DNA from: Parabacteroides sp. TM07-1AC
GTDB taxonomy: Bacteria; Bacteroidota; Bacteroidia; Bacteroidales; Tannerellaceae
Direction: 5' to 3'
Length of the DNA: 64,000 nt
Assembly (NCBI RefSeq): GCF_003480915.1
Contig: NZ_QUKD01000005.1
Location: forward strand, 1 to 64,000
Made by a program: the position numbers and the translations under genes
The notes under the pieces: generated by a model
What the model was told of the DNA's origin: nothing
What the model saw: the letters and a program-made list of their open reading frames with translations, nothing else
The model's database searches: none
In this document: positions 1-9,378 of the stretch, piece after piece
How positions within the stretch are numbered: position 1 is the first letter of the stretch
Layout of the letters: the number at the start of each line of letters is the position of its first letter

Positions 1-99
1 TCGCTCATTCTGTCGCTAAGTCTAAACCGGTACAATCCATAAGCAGGAAGAAGAACAAGGATGCCGTTCATTGTGTATTTACATTCCAAAGGGTTTGCC

Positions 100-187
100 T
101 TTCGACAGCTGTGGGAAGGCCTTTCGACAGCTATGGGAAAACCTTTCGACAGCTATCGAAATATCTTACCACAGCTGTCGAAAGGCA
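100..187. repeat. Array of four 22-bp dyad-symmetric units (array 1)
   Basis: Four units start at 100, 122, 144 and 166, exactly 22 bp apart. Each carries a central CAGCTG or CAGCTA flanked by half-sites: TTTCGA on the left of units 1-3 and TTACCA in unit 4; TGGGAA on the right of units 1-2 and TCGAAA in units 3-4. Units 3 and 4 approach the palindrome TTTCGACAGCTGTCGAAA. Unit 1 and unit 4 are also mutually complementary (97-114 with 169-186), so the array could fold into one long hairpin. No gene covers 200-290. Function is not recognised; compare the arrays at 19811 and 48865. Confidence 0.8.
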
Positions 188-232
188 AATTGTTTGAGAA
201 ATCAACTTTATCTGTTCACCATATATTAAACA

Positions 233-268
233 AAACTCCGTATTCTTCGATATAAGAATACGGAGTTT
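233..268 (-). terminator. Intrinsic terminator of the oxidoreductase gene
   Basis: A perfect 15-bp stem (233-247 pairing with 254-268) with a 6-nt loop lies 23 bp past the stop codon of the minus-strand oxidoreductase. On the minus strand the stem is followed by a T-rich run, as expected for a factor-independent terminator. Confidence 0.8.
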
Positions 269-290
269 CGCTATTGACGCAATTTCAAAT

Positions 291-1661
291 TTACATAACC
301 GGAGCATCCGGAGCTTTACCCGGCTTTGGAGCTTCCCCTTCTTTATAGAATGGTAACGGTCCCATCTTATATTCTTCCGGACCATAACGGAGAGTCGATG
401 CCATAATCTCATCCCATGTAATCGGTTTACCGGTATAAGCCGCTTCACGTCCAAGAATAGCAACCTGGGTTGAATAGGCCAGTGCTTCTGCCTGATTTAT
501 TTTTTTATCTAAACGAATTGATTCAACCAAATGGACATGTTCCTGATCATACGGATTTTTCACCGGTTTATTCTGATAGTCATACTCCCAAAGGGTATTC
601 CCATTGTAATCTACAAGCTTAATTTCACCTCTGTCGTTCAACAGGGCAACGCCTTTGGTGCCATATACCTGTTCGGATACATTTCCGTCACAACCGTCAA
701 TCTGACGAGCAGTTGCCAACATCCGTTTATTATTATTGTAATAATAGTCTACACTGAAGAAGTCATAAATATCGCCAGTCAGACGCTGTGCACGACCGCC
801 GAAACCTACTGCACGAACCGGACGATCTTCCATAAACCAAGTAACAACATCAATATTATGAATAGCCTGATCCAGCAGATGGTCACCGCTTAGCCATTTA
901 ATATTAAACCAGTTACGGATACAATATTCCATATCGCTCCATTCCGGCCGTTTCCGTTTATTCCACCAGGCACCCTGATCCCAATGAGCTGAAGATGACA
1001 CCACATCACCAATCAATCCATTTTTTACCTGAACATAAGCTTCCCAATAGTCTTTACGATGACGACGCTGATTTCCCGTTACTACAGTCAAACCTTTTGA
1101 AGTTGCCACTTTTGCCGCAGCAATCACTGTACGTATACCCGTAGGGTCGACAGCACAAGGCTTTTCCATAAAGATATGTTTACCGGCTTCAACGGCAGCT
1201 TTAAACTGTTCCGGACGGAAATGTGTCGGAGTACACAGCAGAACGACGTCTATATCGTTCATCGCCAATACCTTTTTATACGCATCGAATCCCAGGAAGC
1301 AGTTTGCATCAGAAACCTCGTTTTTAAATTGTTCCGATAATACTTTCCGGCAAGTAGCCATTCTATCCGGAAACAGATCAGCCAAAGCGATGATGGAAAC
1401 ATTCGGACCGGATTTAAGAAACTGAGTAGCTGCACCTGTTCCACGGTCACCGCAACCGACCAACGCCGCTTTTAACGGTTTTCCGTCAGGAGCCACTTCT
1501 ACAAAAGAAAACATTCCCAATTCTTCCGGAGAATAATTCTTCGCAGCGGCACCTGCACCTTGTTTTTCTTGCGTACATGAAGTCATTACAGCCGACGACA
1601 TACCCAGTGGTATTCCGGCACCCAACAATGCTGTGTTTGTTAAGAAATCTCTTCTTTTCAT
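291..1661 (-). CDS. Secreted Gfo/Idh/MocA family oxidoreductase
   Basis: A 456-residue NAD(P)-dependent sugar oxidoreductase-type protein. The N-terminus has a twin-arginine signal (MKRRDFL) and a Cys at residue 29 (VMTSC) that could be a lipidation site, so it probably acts in the periplasm or membrane-anchored. The Rossmann motif ALVGCGDRGTG is at about residues 66-76, and the family EKP motif follows at about residue 166 (HIFMEKPCAVDP). The C-terminal alpha/beta domain that binds the sugar is complete. It is divergent from a GH29 fucosidase, so it may process a sugar released at the surface. Secreted members of this family can also be NAD-dependent glycosidases such as GH109, but I do not see the GH109 signature here; the gene at 37903 has it. 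Substrate unknown. A good minus-strand promoter precedes it. Confidence 0.88.
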   Translation of the reverse strand: MKRRDFLTNTALLGAGIPLGMSSAVMTSCTQEKQGAGAAAKNYSPEELGMFSFVEVAPDGKPLKAALVGCGDRGTGAATQFLKSGPNVSIIALADLFPDRMATCRKVLSEQFKNEVSDANCFLGFDAYKKVLAMNDIDVVLLCTPTHFRPEQFKAAVEAGKHIFMEKPCAVDPTGIRTVIAAAKVATSKGLTVVTGNQRRHRKDYWEAYVQVKNGLIGDVVSSSAHWDQGAWWNKRKRPEWSDMEYCIRNWFNIKWLSGDHLLDQAIHNIDVVTWFMEDRPVRAVGFGGRAQRLTGDIYDFFSVDYYYNNNKRMLATARQIDGCDGNVSEQVYGTKGVALLNDRGEIKLVDYNGNTLWEYDYQNKPVKNPYDQEHVHLVESIRLDKKINQAEALAYSTQVAILGREAAYTGKPITWDEIMASTLRYGPEEYKMGPLPFYKEGEAPKPGKAPDAPVM

Positions 1662-1696
1662 GGTATCTATTATAAATAATATAGTTATTAGATGCC

Positions 1697-1728
1697 CAAA
1701 TATATGAATTCATTATCAACAAAACAAA
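1697..1728 (-). promoter_or_regulatory. Bacteroides-type promoter for the oxidoreductase
   Basis: On the minus strand TATATTTG (1697-1704) matches the -7 consensus TAnnTTTG, and TTTG (1725-1728) lies 20 bp upstream, the usual -33 spacing. The start codon is about 35 bp downstream. Confidence 0.65.
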
Positions 1729-1913
1729 CTTAGAATACATTTTATACATCACATTATTAAGCAGATAGAGAAATACCACATGTATTTAATACAATAAGAC
1801 AAAGAATATTGTACTAAATACGCCAAGATCCTATCGGATAGCTTTTTCCCTGTTATACAATAAGTAAAAATATCAAAACAGACTGGAAAAACATCGGCAA
1901 ACCAGATTTTTCG

Positions 1914-1921
1914 TACCTTTG
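1914..1921 (+). promoter_or_regulatory. -7 promoter element of the GH29 gene
   Basis: TACCTTTG matches TAnnTTTG and lies 29 bp before the ATG of the fucosidase. No clear -33 element is visible. Confidence 0.5.
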
Positions 1922-1949
1922 GAAGCATAAACAATAACATAAACACGAG

Positions 1950-4004
1950 ATGAAAAGCACAAATTATCTTTTCCTCCTTGGGGTCGGACTCAGTACGTTA
2001 TTTTCCTGTAAGGAAGTAAGTGCCCCTGACCCTGTCTATCCTATTCCGACACCGGAGCAGGTGGAATGGCATAAAATGGAAACCTATGCATTCGTCCATT
2101 TTGGTTTGAACACATTCAACGATCTTGAATGGGGATACGGAAATACGCCGGCTTCAACTTTCAATCCTACTGATCTGGATTGCGAACAATGGGTCCGCAC
2201 GATCCAGGCAGCCGGATTAAAAGGGGTGATCCTCACCGCCAAACATCACGACGGTTTTTGTCTGTGGCAGACTGCTACTACAGAATACAGCGTGAAAAAC
2301 TCCCCTTGGGAAGATGGGAAAGGAGATATGGTGAAAGAGCTTTCCGATGCCTGCCATAAACACGGACTGAAATTCGGAATCTATCTTTCTCCCTGGGATC
2401 GCAACAGTGAAAATTACGGACAACCGGGATACGTAGAGAAGTTTCATGCCCAATTGCATGAACTGGTGTGCAACTATGGCCCGTTGTTCGAATACTGGTT
2501 CGACGGCGCAAACGGAGGAAACGGCTGGTACGGCGGTGCCGATGAAACACGTTCGATCGACCCGAACAGTTATTATAAATACGAACAGGCCGTCGACACC
2601 ATCAAAAAATACAATCCGTCAGTCATGATCTTCGGCGGAACCGAACCTACTATCCGCTGGATCGGGAACGAAGAAGGCTGGGCAGGTGATACACAATGGA
2701 GTATGTTTACCAAAAAAGACGGCATACATTACCGTCAGAGCCAATGGGGACTGGAAGATGGCGAGCAGTGGCTGGGCGGCGAATGCGATGTATCCATCCG
2801 TCCGGGCTGGTTCTATCATGCACGCGAAGACCACCAGGTGAAGTCGTTGTCACATCTGGTAGATCTGTATTACCGGAGTGTGGGACATAATGCGAACTTC
2901 CTGTTGAATTTCCCTGTCGCACTGAACGGAAAGATCAGCCCGACCGATTCGATCCGCGCTATCGAATGGCATCAGACCATACAGAACGATCTTAAAACAG
3001 ATTTATTGAAAGGTACCTCTGTAAAAGCCAGCAATTCCCGCGGCGGTCAGTTCAAAGCCGACAAAGTCAATGACGGGGATTGGGATTCTTACTGGGCTAC
3101 AGATGATGACGTCACAAATGCAACACTTACCTTTACATTTAATAAACCGACAGATGTAAACCGCCTGATGATCCAGGAATACATTCCATTGGGGCAGCGC
3201 GTAAAAGCATTTACCATCGAAACGGAAAAAGACGGACAATGGACTCCCGTCGAAGCAGCCGACTCTACGACAACTGTCGGTTATAAACGAATTGTCCGCT
3301 TCCAGACCGTCAACGCTGATAAGATACGCATCAACTTCCTGGATGCACGCGGTCCGCTATGTATTAATAATGTAGAAGCATTCCTTGCACCTGCATTGCT
3401 GACAGAACCTGCAATCAGACGTGACTCGAAGAATATCATTACAATCCAGGTGGAAGATAAAAATTCAGAACTTCATTACACAACCGACGGTTCTGAACCG
3501 ACAAAAGACTCTCCTCGTTACACAGAACCGTTTGCGTTTGCTCAAAAAGGTACGATCAAAGCTATTTCATACGACCGTACATTTGACAAAGCCAGTCCGG
3601 TATCTGTAAAAGAACTGGATATTCCAGCTTCAGACTACACGGTTATTTCTCCAAAGAACGAAAAGGCTATTGCCATGTTCGACGGTAACGGATATACAAC
3701 TTTTTATTTACCGAAAGGAAAGCAAGAGATTGAGATACAATTGGCTAAAGAACTTCCGATCGCCGGATTCCGTTATGTGCCTAACCAGGGACGTGATGCA
3801 GGAGGACATATTTCCAATTATCAGTTATTTGTGAACAACAAAAAAATTGCTGAAGGAGAGTTCTCAAACATCAAACATAATCCGATCGAACAGGAAATAC
3901 GTTTCCCGGCTGTAAAAGGGGATAAGATCCGGTTTGTAGCAACACGGATTGTGGATGATTTGCCGCAAGCTGGGATTGGGGAGTTTTCAGTTATTACTGA
4001 ATAA
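1950..4004 (+). CDS. GH29 alpha-L-fucosidase lipoprotein with carbohydrate-binding domains
   Basis: A 684-residue glycoside hydrolase. A lipoprotein signal ends at Cys20 (LSTLFSC), suggesting an outer-membrane or periplasmic lipoprotein. The GH29 barrel occupies about residues 35-335: HFGLNTF at 50, TAKHHDGFCLW at 96-106 and EYWFDGANG at 181-189, where Asp185 is the expected nucleophile. A discoidin/F5-8C-like domain follows (about 345-480), then a chitobiase C-terminal-type domain (about 485-550, LHYTTDGSEPT), then another beta-sandwich to the end. GH29 enzymes remove alpha-L-fucose from glycan ends; some accept the related L-galactose. It stands alone, with its own promoter and terminator. 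The exact linkage cannot be read from sequence. Confidence 0.9.
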   Translation: MKSTNYLFLLGVGLSTLFSCKEVSAPDPVYPIPTPEQVEWHKMETYAFVHFGLNTFNDLEWGYGNTPASTFNPTDLDCEQWVRTIQAAGLKGVILTAKHHDGFCLWQTATTEYSVKNSPWEDGKGDMVKELSDACHKHGLKFGIYLSPWDRNSENYGQPGYVEKFHAQLHELVCNYGPLFEYWFDGANGGNGWYGGADETRSIDPNSYYKYEQAVDTIKKYNPSVMIFGGTEPTIRWIGNEEGWAGDTQWSMFTKKDGIHYRQSQWGLEDGEQWLGGECDVSIRPGWFYHAREDHQVKSLSHLVDLYYRSVGHNANFLLNFPVALNGKISPTDSIRAIEWHQTIQNDLKTDLLKGTSVKASNSRGGQFKADKVNDGDWDSYWATDDDVTNATLTFTFNKPTDVNRLMIQEYIPLGQRVKAFTIETEKDGQWTPVEAADSTTTVGYKRIVRFQTVNADKIRINFLDARGPLCINNVEAFLAPALLTEPAIRRDSKNIITIQVEDKNSELHYTTDGSEPTKDSPRYTEPFAFAQKGTIKAISYDRTFDKASPVSVKELDIPASDYTVISPKNEKAIAMFDGNGYTTFYLPKGKQEIEIQLAKELPIAGFRYVPNQGRDAGGHISNYQLFVNNKKIAEGEFSNIKHNPIEQEIRFPAVKGDKIRFVATRIVDDLPQAGIGEFSVITE

Positions 4005-4036
4005 AGCCAGTAGTACAAAACCAATACGATTCAAAT

Positions 4037-4080
4037 AAGAAGGAGTGTCGAAACGTATGTTTGACACTCCTTCTTTATAT
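4037..4080 (+). terminator. Intrinsic terminator of the GH29 gene
   Basis: A 13-bp perfect stem (4037-4049 with 4063-4075) followed by a T/A-rich tail, 32 bp after the stop codon. Confidence 0.75.
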
Positions 4081-4612
4081 ATAATAGCATTTCTTTGATA
4101 ATACAATCTTATTTACTTAGTTCTTGGAGAACTATGTTCATTTGGAATATCTTTATAGTAATAGCAAAAGCTTTTTATAAAAATATTTTTAGACTTAAGA
4201 CGATAAACTTATTGGTGCTTGTGGTCGTTTTTTTCAAATTATTAAAAAACGCTGGCAAGTTATATAAAAATATCACAACTACAACTTTTTTTACATAAAA
4301 TATCCAGCCATACTAAATATTTAGCAGCAGGAGCCACTGAAAACGAACCAATGAAAGCCACTTTTTTACATCTTTTAAATAACAATAGACATCAAATCTT
4401 CATTTTATAGCCAATTTCCCTTCTACTATATCCACAAAGAACATGATACTCAATTGACTTAAATTCAAAGCAAGAACAGAATAACGACTGTTCAAAATAA
4501 AATCATTAAGCTTTTCTTCTAACTAAAAGACATAGTCCTCCAAGGACTTAGATATACCTTATTTAACCTTAGTGAAAATTGTAGTTATATTATATAATTT
4601 AATGTGTGTGAA
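4081..4612. other. Long AT-rich leader upstream of susC; no gene seen
   Basis: About 530 bp of very AT-rich DNA. The only open frame (4095-4298) gives a low-complexity hydrophobic peptide with no start context and looks like chance. The sequence presumably holds the promoter and 5' leader of the following SusC operon, but I find no convincing TAnnTTTG element, so another activator or sigma factor may be needed. Confidence 0.5.
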
Positions 4613-7600
4613 ATGAAAAAGTTAACTTTTACTTTACTGTGCCTTGTGATCTGCATGTGTACAGTAGTAGCTCAAAATGTGAAGGTGACAGGTTCTGTTA
4701 CCGCCGCAGATGACGGTCTACCGATTATTGGAGCATCAATTCTTGTTAAAGGGACAACGATTGGTACAGTAACGGATATAGAAGGTCGTTTCTCTTTGGA
4801 TGTACCACCTGAAGGAAAGATTTTGCAAATCTCGTATGTCGGTATGAACACGCAGGAAGTAGCTGTAAAACCAGTTATTAAAGTGCTCCTGCAATCAGAC
4901 ACCCAGAAATTGGAAGAAGTTGTCGTTACGGCAATGGGTATTACCCGTTCCGAAAAGACCCTGGGGTATTCAGCAACGACCGTTAAGGCCGATGAAATTA
5001 TCAGCTCACGTACGACCAATGTTGCCGATGCCCTCTCCGGTAAGGTAGCCGGATTATCGGTTAGCTCTACCTCTTCCGATCCAGGTTCAGTTAGTAACAT
5101 TATCATCCGTGGTTTCAGTTCTATCAACGGAAGTAATCAACCACTTTATGTGGTTGACGGTGTACCTTTACAGAACAATATGGTTTCCAAAGATGGTAAA
5201 AACGTCTCAACAGGTGGTATATCTAGTGTTTCTGCCGAAGATATCGCTTCCATGACCGTATTGAAAGGTGCAGCTGCAACCGCTTTATATGGTAGCCGTG
5301 CTGCCAATGGTGTGATCGTGATCACTACAAAGTCAGGAAAGAGAGGCGACGGACGGAATTTCTCAATCAGTTACAGCGGTAATGTGCAAGCACGTATGGT
5401 CTCTTTTTTGCCGGAATTACAAAACTCATTCGGGCAAGGTTGGAATGGTGCTCAGACTTATATCGAAAATGGTTCCTGGGGTCCCCGGTTAGATGGATCC
5501 ATGCAAGTGTATGGTCCGATTTGGAATAACCAGCAGTTGATTCATGAATACAGCGCCAAAAAAGATAATCTGAAAGATTTCTTTGATGCAGGCTGGTCAC
5601 ATAATCATACAATTTCGTTGAGTGGCGTTTCCAATGACAATAAAATGGATTATTACTTATCTTATTCATTCACTGGTGATGATGGTATTATGCCGTATGA
5701 TTATGACACGTATGAACGTAATACAGTCGCTTTCCGTGGCGGTTACCAGGCAACCGACTGGTTGAAAGTCTCTTCTTCAGTCAACTTTGCACGTAGCCAA
5801 ACAGATGCTGTAGGTAGTTACCAAGGAACATCCGTAATAGACGGTGTACTCGAATTACCACGTGATATTTCTATCGTGGACATGAAAGATACCAGTTCTC
5901 CATTTAATACACCGGAGGCTTATTTCACCCCTTATGGTATCACTAACCCATATTGGGCATTGGAAAACAACTACAACCATATGGCTTCAAAGCAAATTTA
6001 CGGTAAAGTACAATTAGATGTCAACCCAATTAAAGAACTGAAACTTTCTTATCGCATGGGATTCGACTATACAGACTACGACCATAAGGTCGGTACTCCG
6101 CAAATTAATCTGGACGATGCGCTGATTGACGAAGACTATGGATATGCACCTTCTAACATGAACCAAAGTGGATCTGTATATACCAGGTACGGCCGTCATT
6201 ACGAATTAAATCACGACTTCCTTGCCAATTACGCCAAACGCTTCTTAGACAACAAATTGGACATTAATGTAAATGCCGGAGTAAACATGAATGAACGCGG
6301 GTATACACGCATGACCGGACAGACCGACGACCTGTCTTTCTATTCCGGATTTTGGGATCTGAGTAATGGTTCTACAAAGACAACGCTATCGGAAAGCCAA
6401 AATAAACGTCGTTTAGTCGGCCTCTTTGGAGATGTGACTGTAGGTTGGGACGATATGATTTATTTGAACTTAACTGCTCGAAATGACTGGTCGTCTACAT
6501 TACCGCTTAACAACAACAGCTTTTTCTATCCAGGAGCTACATTGAGCTGGATCTTCACCCGCTTGATTCCGGAAAATGAGATCCTTACTTTTGGTAAGGC
6601 CCGCTTGGCTTATGGTAAAACCGGTAACGATGCCAGTCCATACCAAACAGGTTTGACGTATGTACAAGGTACGGCACATGGTTATTATGGCAGTGATGTG
6701 TCTAAATTTCCAATGAACGGAGTGAACGCTTTTATGGCTTCCAATACCAAAGGAAGTAACACGTTGCGCCCGGAAATGACATCTGAATTTGAAGTTGGAA
6801 TGAATCTACAATTCTTCAACGGACGTTTAGGTTTTGATGCCGCTTATTACAATCGTAAGACAAAAGACCAGATCTTTACTCTTCCAACCGATCCGTCAAC
6901 CGGCTTCAGCTATATGGTGACCAATTTCGGAGAAGTTAGTAACAAGGGGGTAGAATTAGTAATCAATACAATCCCCGTACAAACTAAAGATTTCCGATGG
7001 GATTTGAGTTTCAATTTTTCAAAGAATAACAACAAAGTTCTTTCATTGCCAGAAAGCCTAGAAGGTGGGAAAGTTTCCATTTACAACTTCTCCGCCGGAA
7101 ATGATGCTATTTACATGTATGCAGAAGAAGGCAAGCCGATGGGACAGTTCTATACCTATTTACCTAAGAAGACAGCAGACGGAAAACCTATCGTGGATGC
7201 AAATGGTTATCCTATATTAAGTACCTCTGTTGAAGATTCCGGAAAAAATATGAATCACGATTGGACCGGCGGTATCAATACAGCTTTTACTTATAAAGAT
7301 TTTACCTTGAGCGCAGCTTTGGATATTCGTAGCGGTGGCTACATGTTCTCACGTACGAAGAACCTGATGCAGTTTACTGGTAATGGTGTGGTTACGACCT
7401 ACAACGACCGCCGTCCGTTCATTATCCCGAATTCAGTCGTAGATAATGGCGATGGTAGTTATTCCGAAAATACAACTCCTATCTATTTGGGTAATGGTAG
7501 TTATCAAACTTATTTTAATGATTATGGATATGGTGACGGCGGTGAAGCTTACCTGCTCGATCGTTCATTTGTGAAATTGCGTAACATCAGCTTGACTTGG

Positions 7601-7825
7601 AATGTTCCGAAACAATGGGTACGCAAAATGTCATTAAGTAATTTGGCTATCACAGCATTTTGTAATAATGTATTTACTTGGACCGCTTCCGACAACCGTT
7701 ATGTCGATCCGGAATCAACAACCGTATCACAGGATTCTTATGGTGACTTGGCAACACAATTTGGTGAACTTTATACCAACCCGTCTTGCCGCGTATTCGG
7801 ATGTAACCTAAGTGTTAAATTCTAA
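4613..7825 (+). CDS. SusC/RagA-like TonB-dependent outer-membrane transporter
   Basis: A TonB-dependent receptor of about 1070 residues that imports glycans or peptides across the outer membrane with its SusD partner. After the signal peptide (MKKLTFTLLCLV) comes a carboxypeptidase-regulatory-like domain (about residues 25-105), the family box LEEVVVTAMGI, a plug domain and a 22-strand barrel ending in VFGCNLSVKF, the usual aromatic-ended beta signal. I chose the ATG at 4613; an in-frame GTG at 4604 is less likely because the signal peptide begins at MKK. No STN domain is present, so it does not signal to an anti-sigma factor, unlike the two SusC proteins further on. SusD and two lipoproteins follow in an operon with short gaps (20-21 bp, then 13 bp). 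Ligand unknown. Confidence 0.93.
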   Translation: MKKLTFTLLCLVICMCTVVAQNVKVTGSVTAADDGLPIIGASILVKGTTIGTVTDIEGRFSLDVPPEGKILQISYVGMNTQEVAVKPVIKVLLQSDTQKLEEVVVTAMGITRSEKTLGYSATTVKADEIISSRTTNVADALSGKVAGLSVSSTSSDPGSVSNIIIRGFSSINGSNQPLYVVDGVPLQNNMVSKDGKNVSTGGISSVSAEDIASMTVLKGAAATALYGSRAANGVIVITTKSGKRGDGRNFSISYSGNVQARMVSFLPELQNSFGQGWNGAQTYIENGSWGPRLDGSMQVYGPIWNNQQLIHEYSAKKDNLKDFFDAGWSHNHTISLSGVSNDNKMDYYLSYSFTGDDGIMPYDYDTYERNTVAFRGGYQATDWLKVSSSVNFARSQTDAVGSYQGTSVIDGVLELPRDISIVDMKDTSSPFNTPEAYFTPYGITNPYWALENNYNHMASKQIYGKVQLDVNPIKELKLSYRMGFDYTDYDHKVGTPQINLDDALIDEDYGYAPSNMNQSGSVYTRYGRHYELNHDFLANYAKRFLDNKLDINVNAGVNMNERGYTRMTGQTDDLSFYSGFWDLSNGSTKTTLSESQNKRRLVGLFGDVTVGWDDMIYLNLTARNDWSSTLPLNNNSFFYPGATLSWIFTRLIPENEILTFGKARLAYGKTGNDASPYQTGLTYVQGTAHGYYGSDVSKFPMNGVNAFMASNTKGSNTLRPEMTSEFEVGMNLQFFNGRLGFDAAYYNRKTKDQIFTLPTDPSTGFSYMVTNFGEVSNKGVELVINTIPVQTKDFRWDLSFNFSKNNNKVLSLPESLEGGKVSIYNFSAGNDAIYMYAEEGKPMGQFYTYLPKKTADGKPIVDANGYPILSTSVEDSGKNMNHDWTGGINTAFTYKDFTLSAALDIRSGGYMFSRTKNLMQFTGNGVVTTYNDRRPFIIPNSVVDNGDGSYSENTTPIYLGNGSYQTYFNDYGYGDGGEAYLLDRSFVKLRNISLTWNVPKQWVRKMSLSNLAITAFCNNVFTWTASDNRYVDPESTTVSQDSYGDLATQFGELYTNPSCRVFGCNLSVKF

Positions 7826-7845
7826 AAAACAAGGAGAATATAAGT

Positions 7846-9357
7846 ATGAAAAAGATATTATTAGCATCAGCACTCTTTTTAGGTGTAGGTTTCACTTCTT
7901 GCGACAGTTATTTGGATATCAATACCGATCCGAACTCGCCCGCAGAGGAAAATATAGAAACTTTTATGTTGATGCCTGCCATCGAAATGAATACAGCTTC
8001 AAGTTATGGCAATTTCTTACGTATCGCAGGCGGTTTCCATGCTCAACAGTATGCTCATCTGTTCGGTACGAGCAACTATTTGGACTATTCAAAATTTAAT
8101 ATGTCGGCTACCCGTAGCAGCAGTACCTATACGCAGTTCAATCAAAAGGCATTACAGAACTTAAAAACGTTACTGAACAAGTCTGTTGAGCAAGAAGATT
8201 GGGGTACTCACCTTGCAGGTACGGTTTTGCGTGCATTCATTTACCAAGCTTTGGTAGACTGTTATGGCGAAGCTCCTTATACAGAAGCATTGGACTTGGA
8301 GAATTTCCCGACTCCAAAATACGATGATGGCCAGACTATTTATGAAGGCGTAATTACAGAGATTAATACGGCATTGGAAAAAGTCTCACCGGTAAATATC
8401 GTATGTACTAATTTCCTGTATCCCTCTGAAACTGCCAATAAATGGATCCAGTTCGCCAATGCTCTAAAGCTAAAGATGTTGATGCGTATGGCAGACGTTA
8501 AAGATGTAAAAGCAGAGGTGGGAGCTTTGATTGCAGAAAATAACTTTCCGACTTCCGATGTCGCTTATAAAGGTTGTTGGAAAAACGAACCGGGTCAAAT
8601 GAATCCATTCTATTCAGAAGAGTTCGCTACAACTTGGGGATCTACACAAACCAATATCGCGGCAAACCTAGCTGTCATTAGTACTATGCAGATAAAAAAC
8701 AGCGAAGGAGGAATTGAATATGAAGACCCACGATTGGCTGTATTCTTCCAAAAAAACAAAGCCGGCGAATATATTGGCGGTATTTCAGGAACCAACTATC
8801 CGAAATCGACCAGCAAATTGCAGGATTGGTGTCGTCCGGTGGCCACATTCGATATGCCGGTTTACCTGATCACCGTATCGGAAGTTGAATTCTTCAAGGC
8901 TGAATATTATGCACGTTATGGATCTGCAGCCGATGCCGCCACTCATTATGCGGCCGCCATCGAGGCTTCTTTTGCTTCTGCTAACGTAAGCGGAGCTGCC
9001 GACTATGTAGCCCGTTATCCGTTCGATACTTCCAACTATAAGAAGAGTATCGGTATAGCTAAATGGGTCGCTCTTTCCGGTGTCAACCCGTTCGAAGCCT
9101 GGTGTGAGATGCGTCGTTTGGATTACCCCACATTCGGTACAGCCAAAGGTAGCGACTTTTATACCGAAGGCGATCAGGAATCATACAATACATCCAAATA
9201 TGTTCCCGGTACGTTGTACACGCCGATTCAGGTATTTGGCGAAGTGGGTGCAAATAAATTGCTGGAACGTTATCCGTATGCAGAAAGTTCTTCTTCCCGT
9301 AATGAGAACACACCGGCATTCCCGGGATATACGTCACCGGTGTTCTGGGGTAAATAA
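7846..9357 (+). CDS. SusD-like glycan-binding lipoprotein (SusD-like_2 type)
   Basis: A 503-residue surface lipoprotein that forms the lid of the SusC channel. The signal peptide ends at FTSC with Cys at 19, followed by DSYLDINTDPNSP, the characteristic start of this SusD subfamily. The body is the helical TPR-like fold, with GAAYTEA-like segments (YGEAPYTEAL) typical of the family; the C-terminus has the usual NPFEAWCEMRR motif. A clear Shine-Dalgarno AAGGAG lies upstream of the ATG. Paired with the susC 20 bp upstream. Confidence 0.92.
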   Translation: MKKILLASALFLGVGFTSCDSYLDINTDPNSPAEENIETFMLMPAIEMNTASSYGNFLRIAGGFHAQQYAHLFGTSNYLDYSKFNMSATRSSSTYTQFNQKALQNLKTLLNKSVEQEDWGTHLAGTVLRAFIYQALVDCYGEAPYTEALDLENFPTPKYDDGQTIYEGVITEINTALEKVSPVNIVCTNFLYPSETANKWIQFANALKLKMLMRMADVKDVKAEVGALIAENNFPTSDVAYKGCWKNEPGQMNPFYSEEFATTWGSTQTNIAANLAVISTMQIKNSEGGIEYEDPRLAVFFQKNKAGEYIGGISGTNYPKSTSKLQDWCRPVATFDMPVYLITVSEVEFFKAEYYARYGSAADAATHYAAAIEASFASANVSGAADYVARYPFDTSNYKKSIGIAKWVALSGVNPFEAWCEMRRLDYPTFGTAKGSDFYTEGDQESYNTSKYVPGTLYTPIQVFGEVGANKLLERYPYAESSSSRNENTPAFPGYTSPVFWGK

Positions 9358-9378
9358 TTTAATTTAAAAGAGAGATTT

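Noticed and set aside
1..199. Possible C-terminus of an upstream plus-strand gene (open from base 3 to a stop at 195-197, or frame 1 ending at 40-42)
   Set aside because: Both are short and recognisably like nothing; the longer one runs through the repeat array, where openness is a by-product of the repeat sequence.
4095..4298. 67-residue hydrophobic open frame in the leader of the first susC
   Set aside because: Very AT-rich, low-complexity peptide, no ribosome site, no family resemblance.
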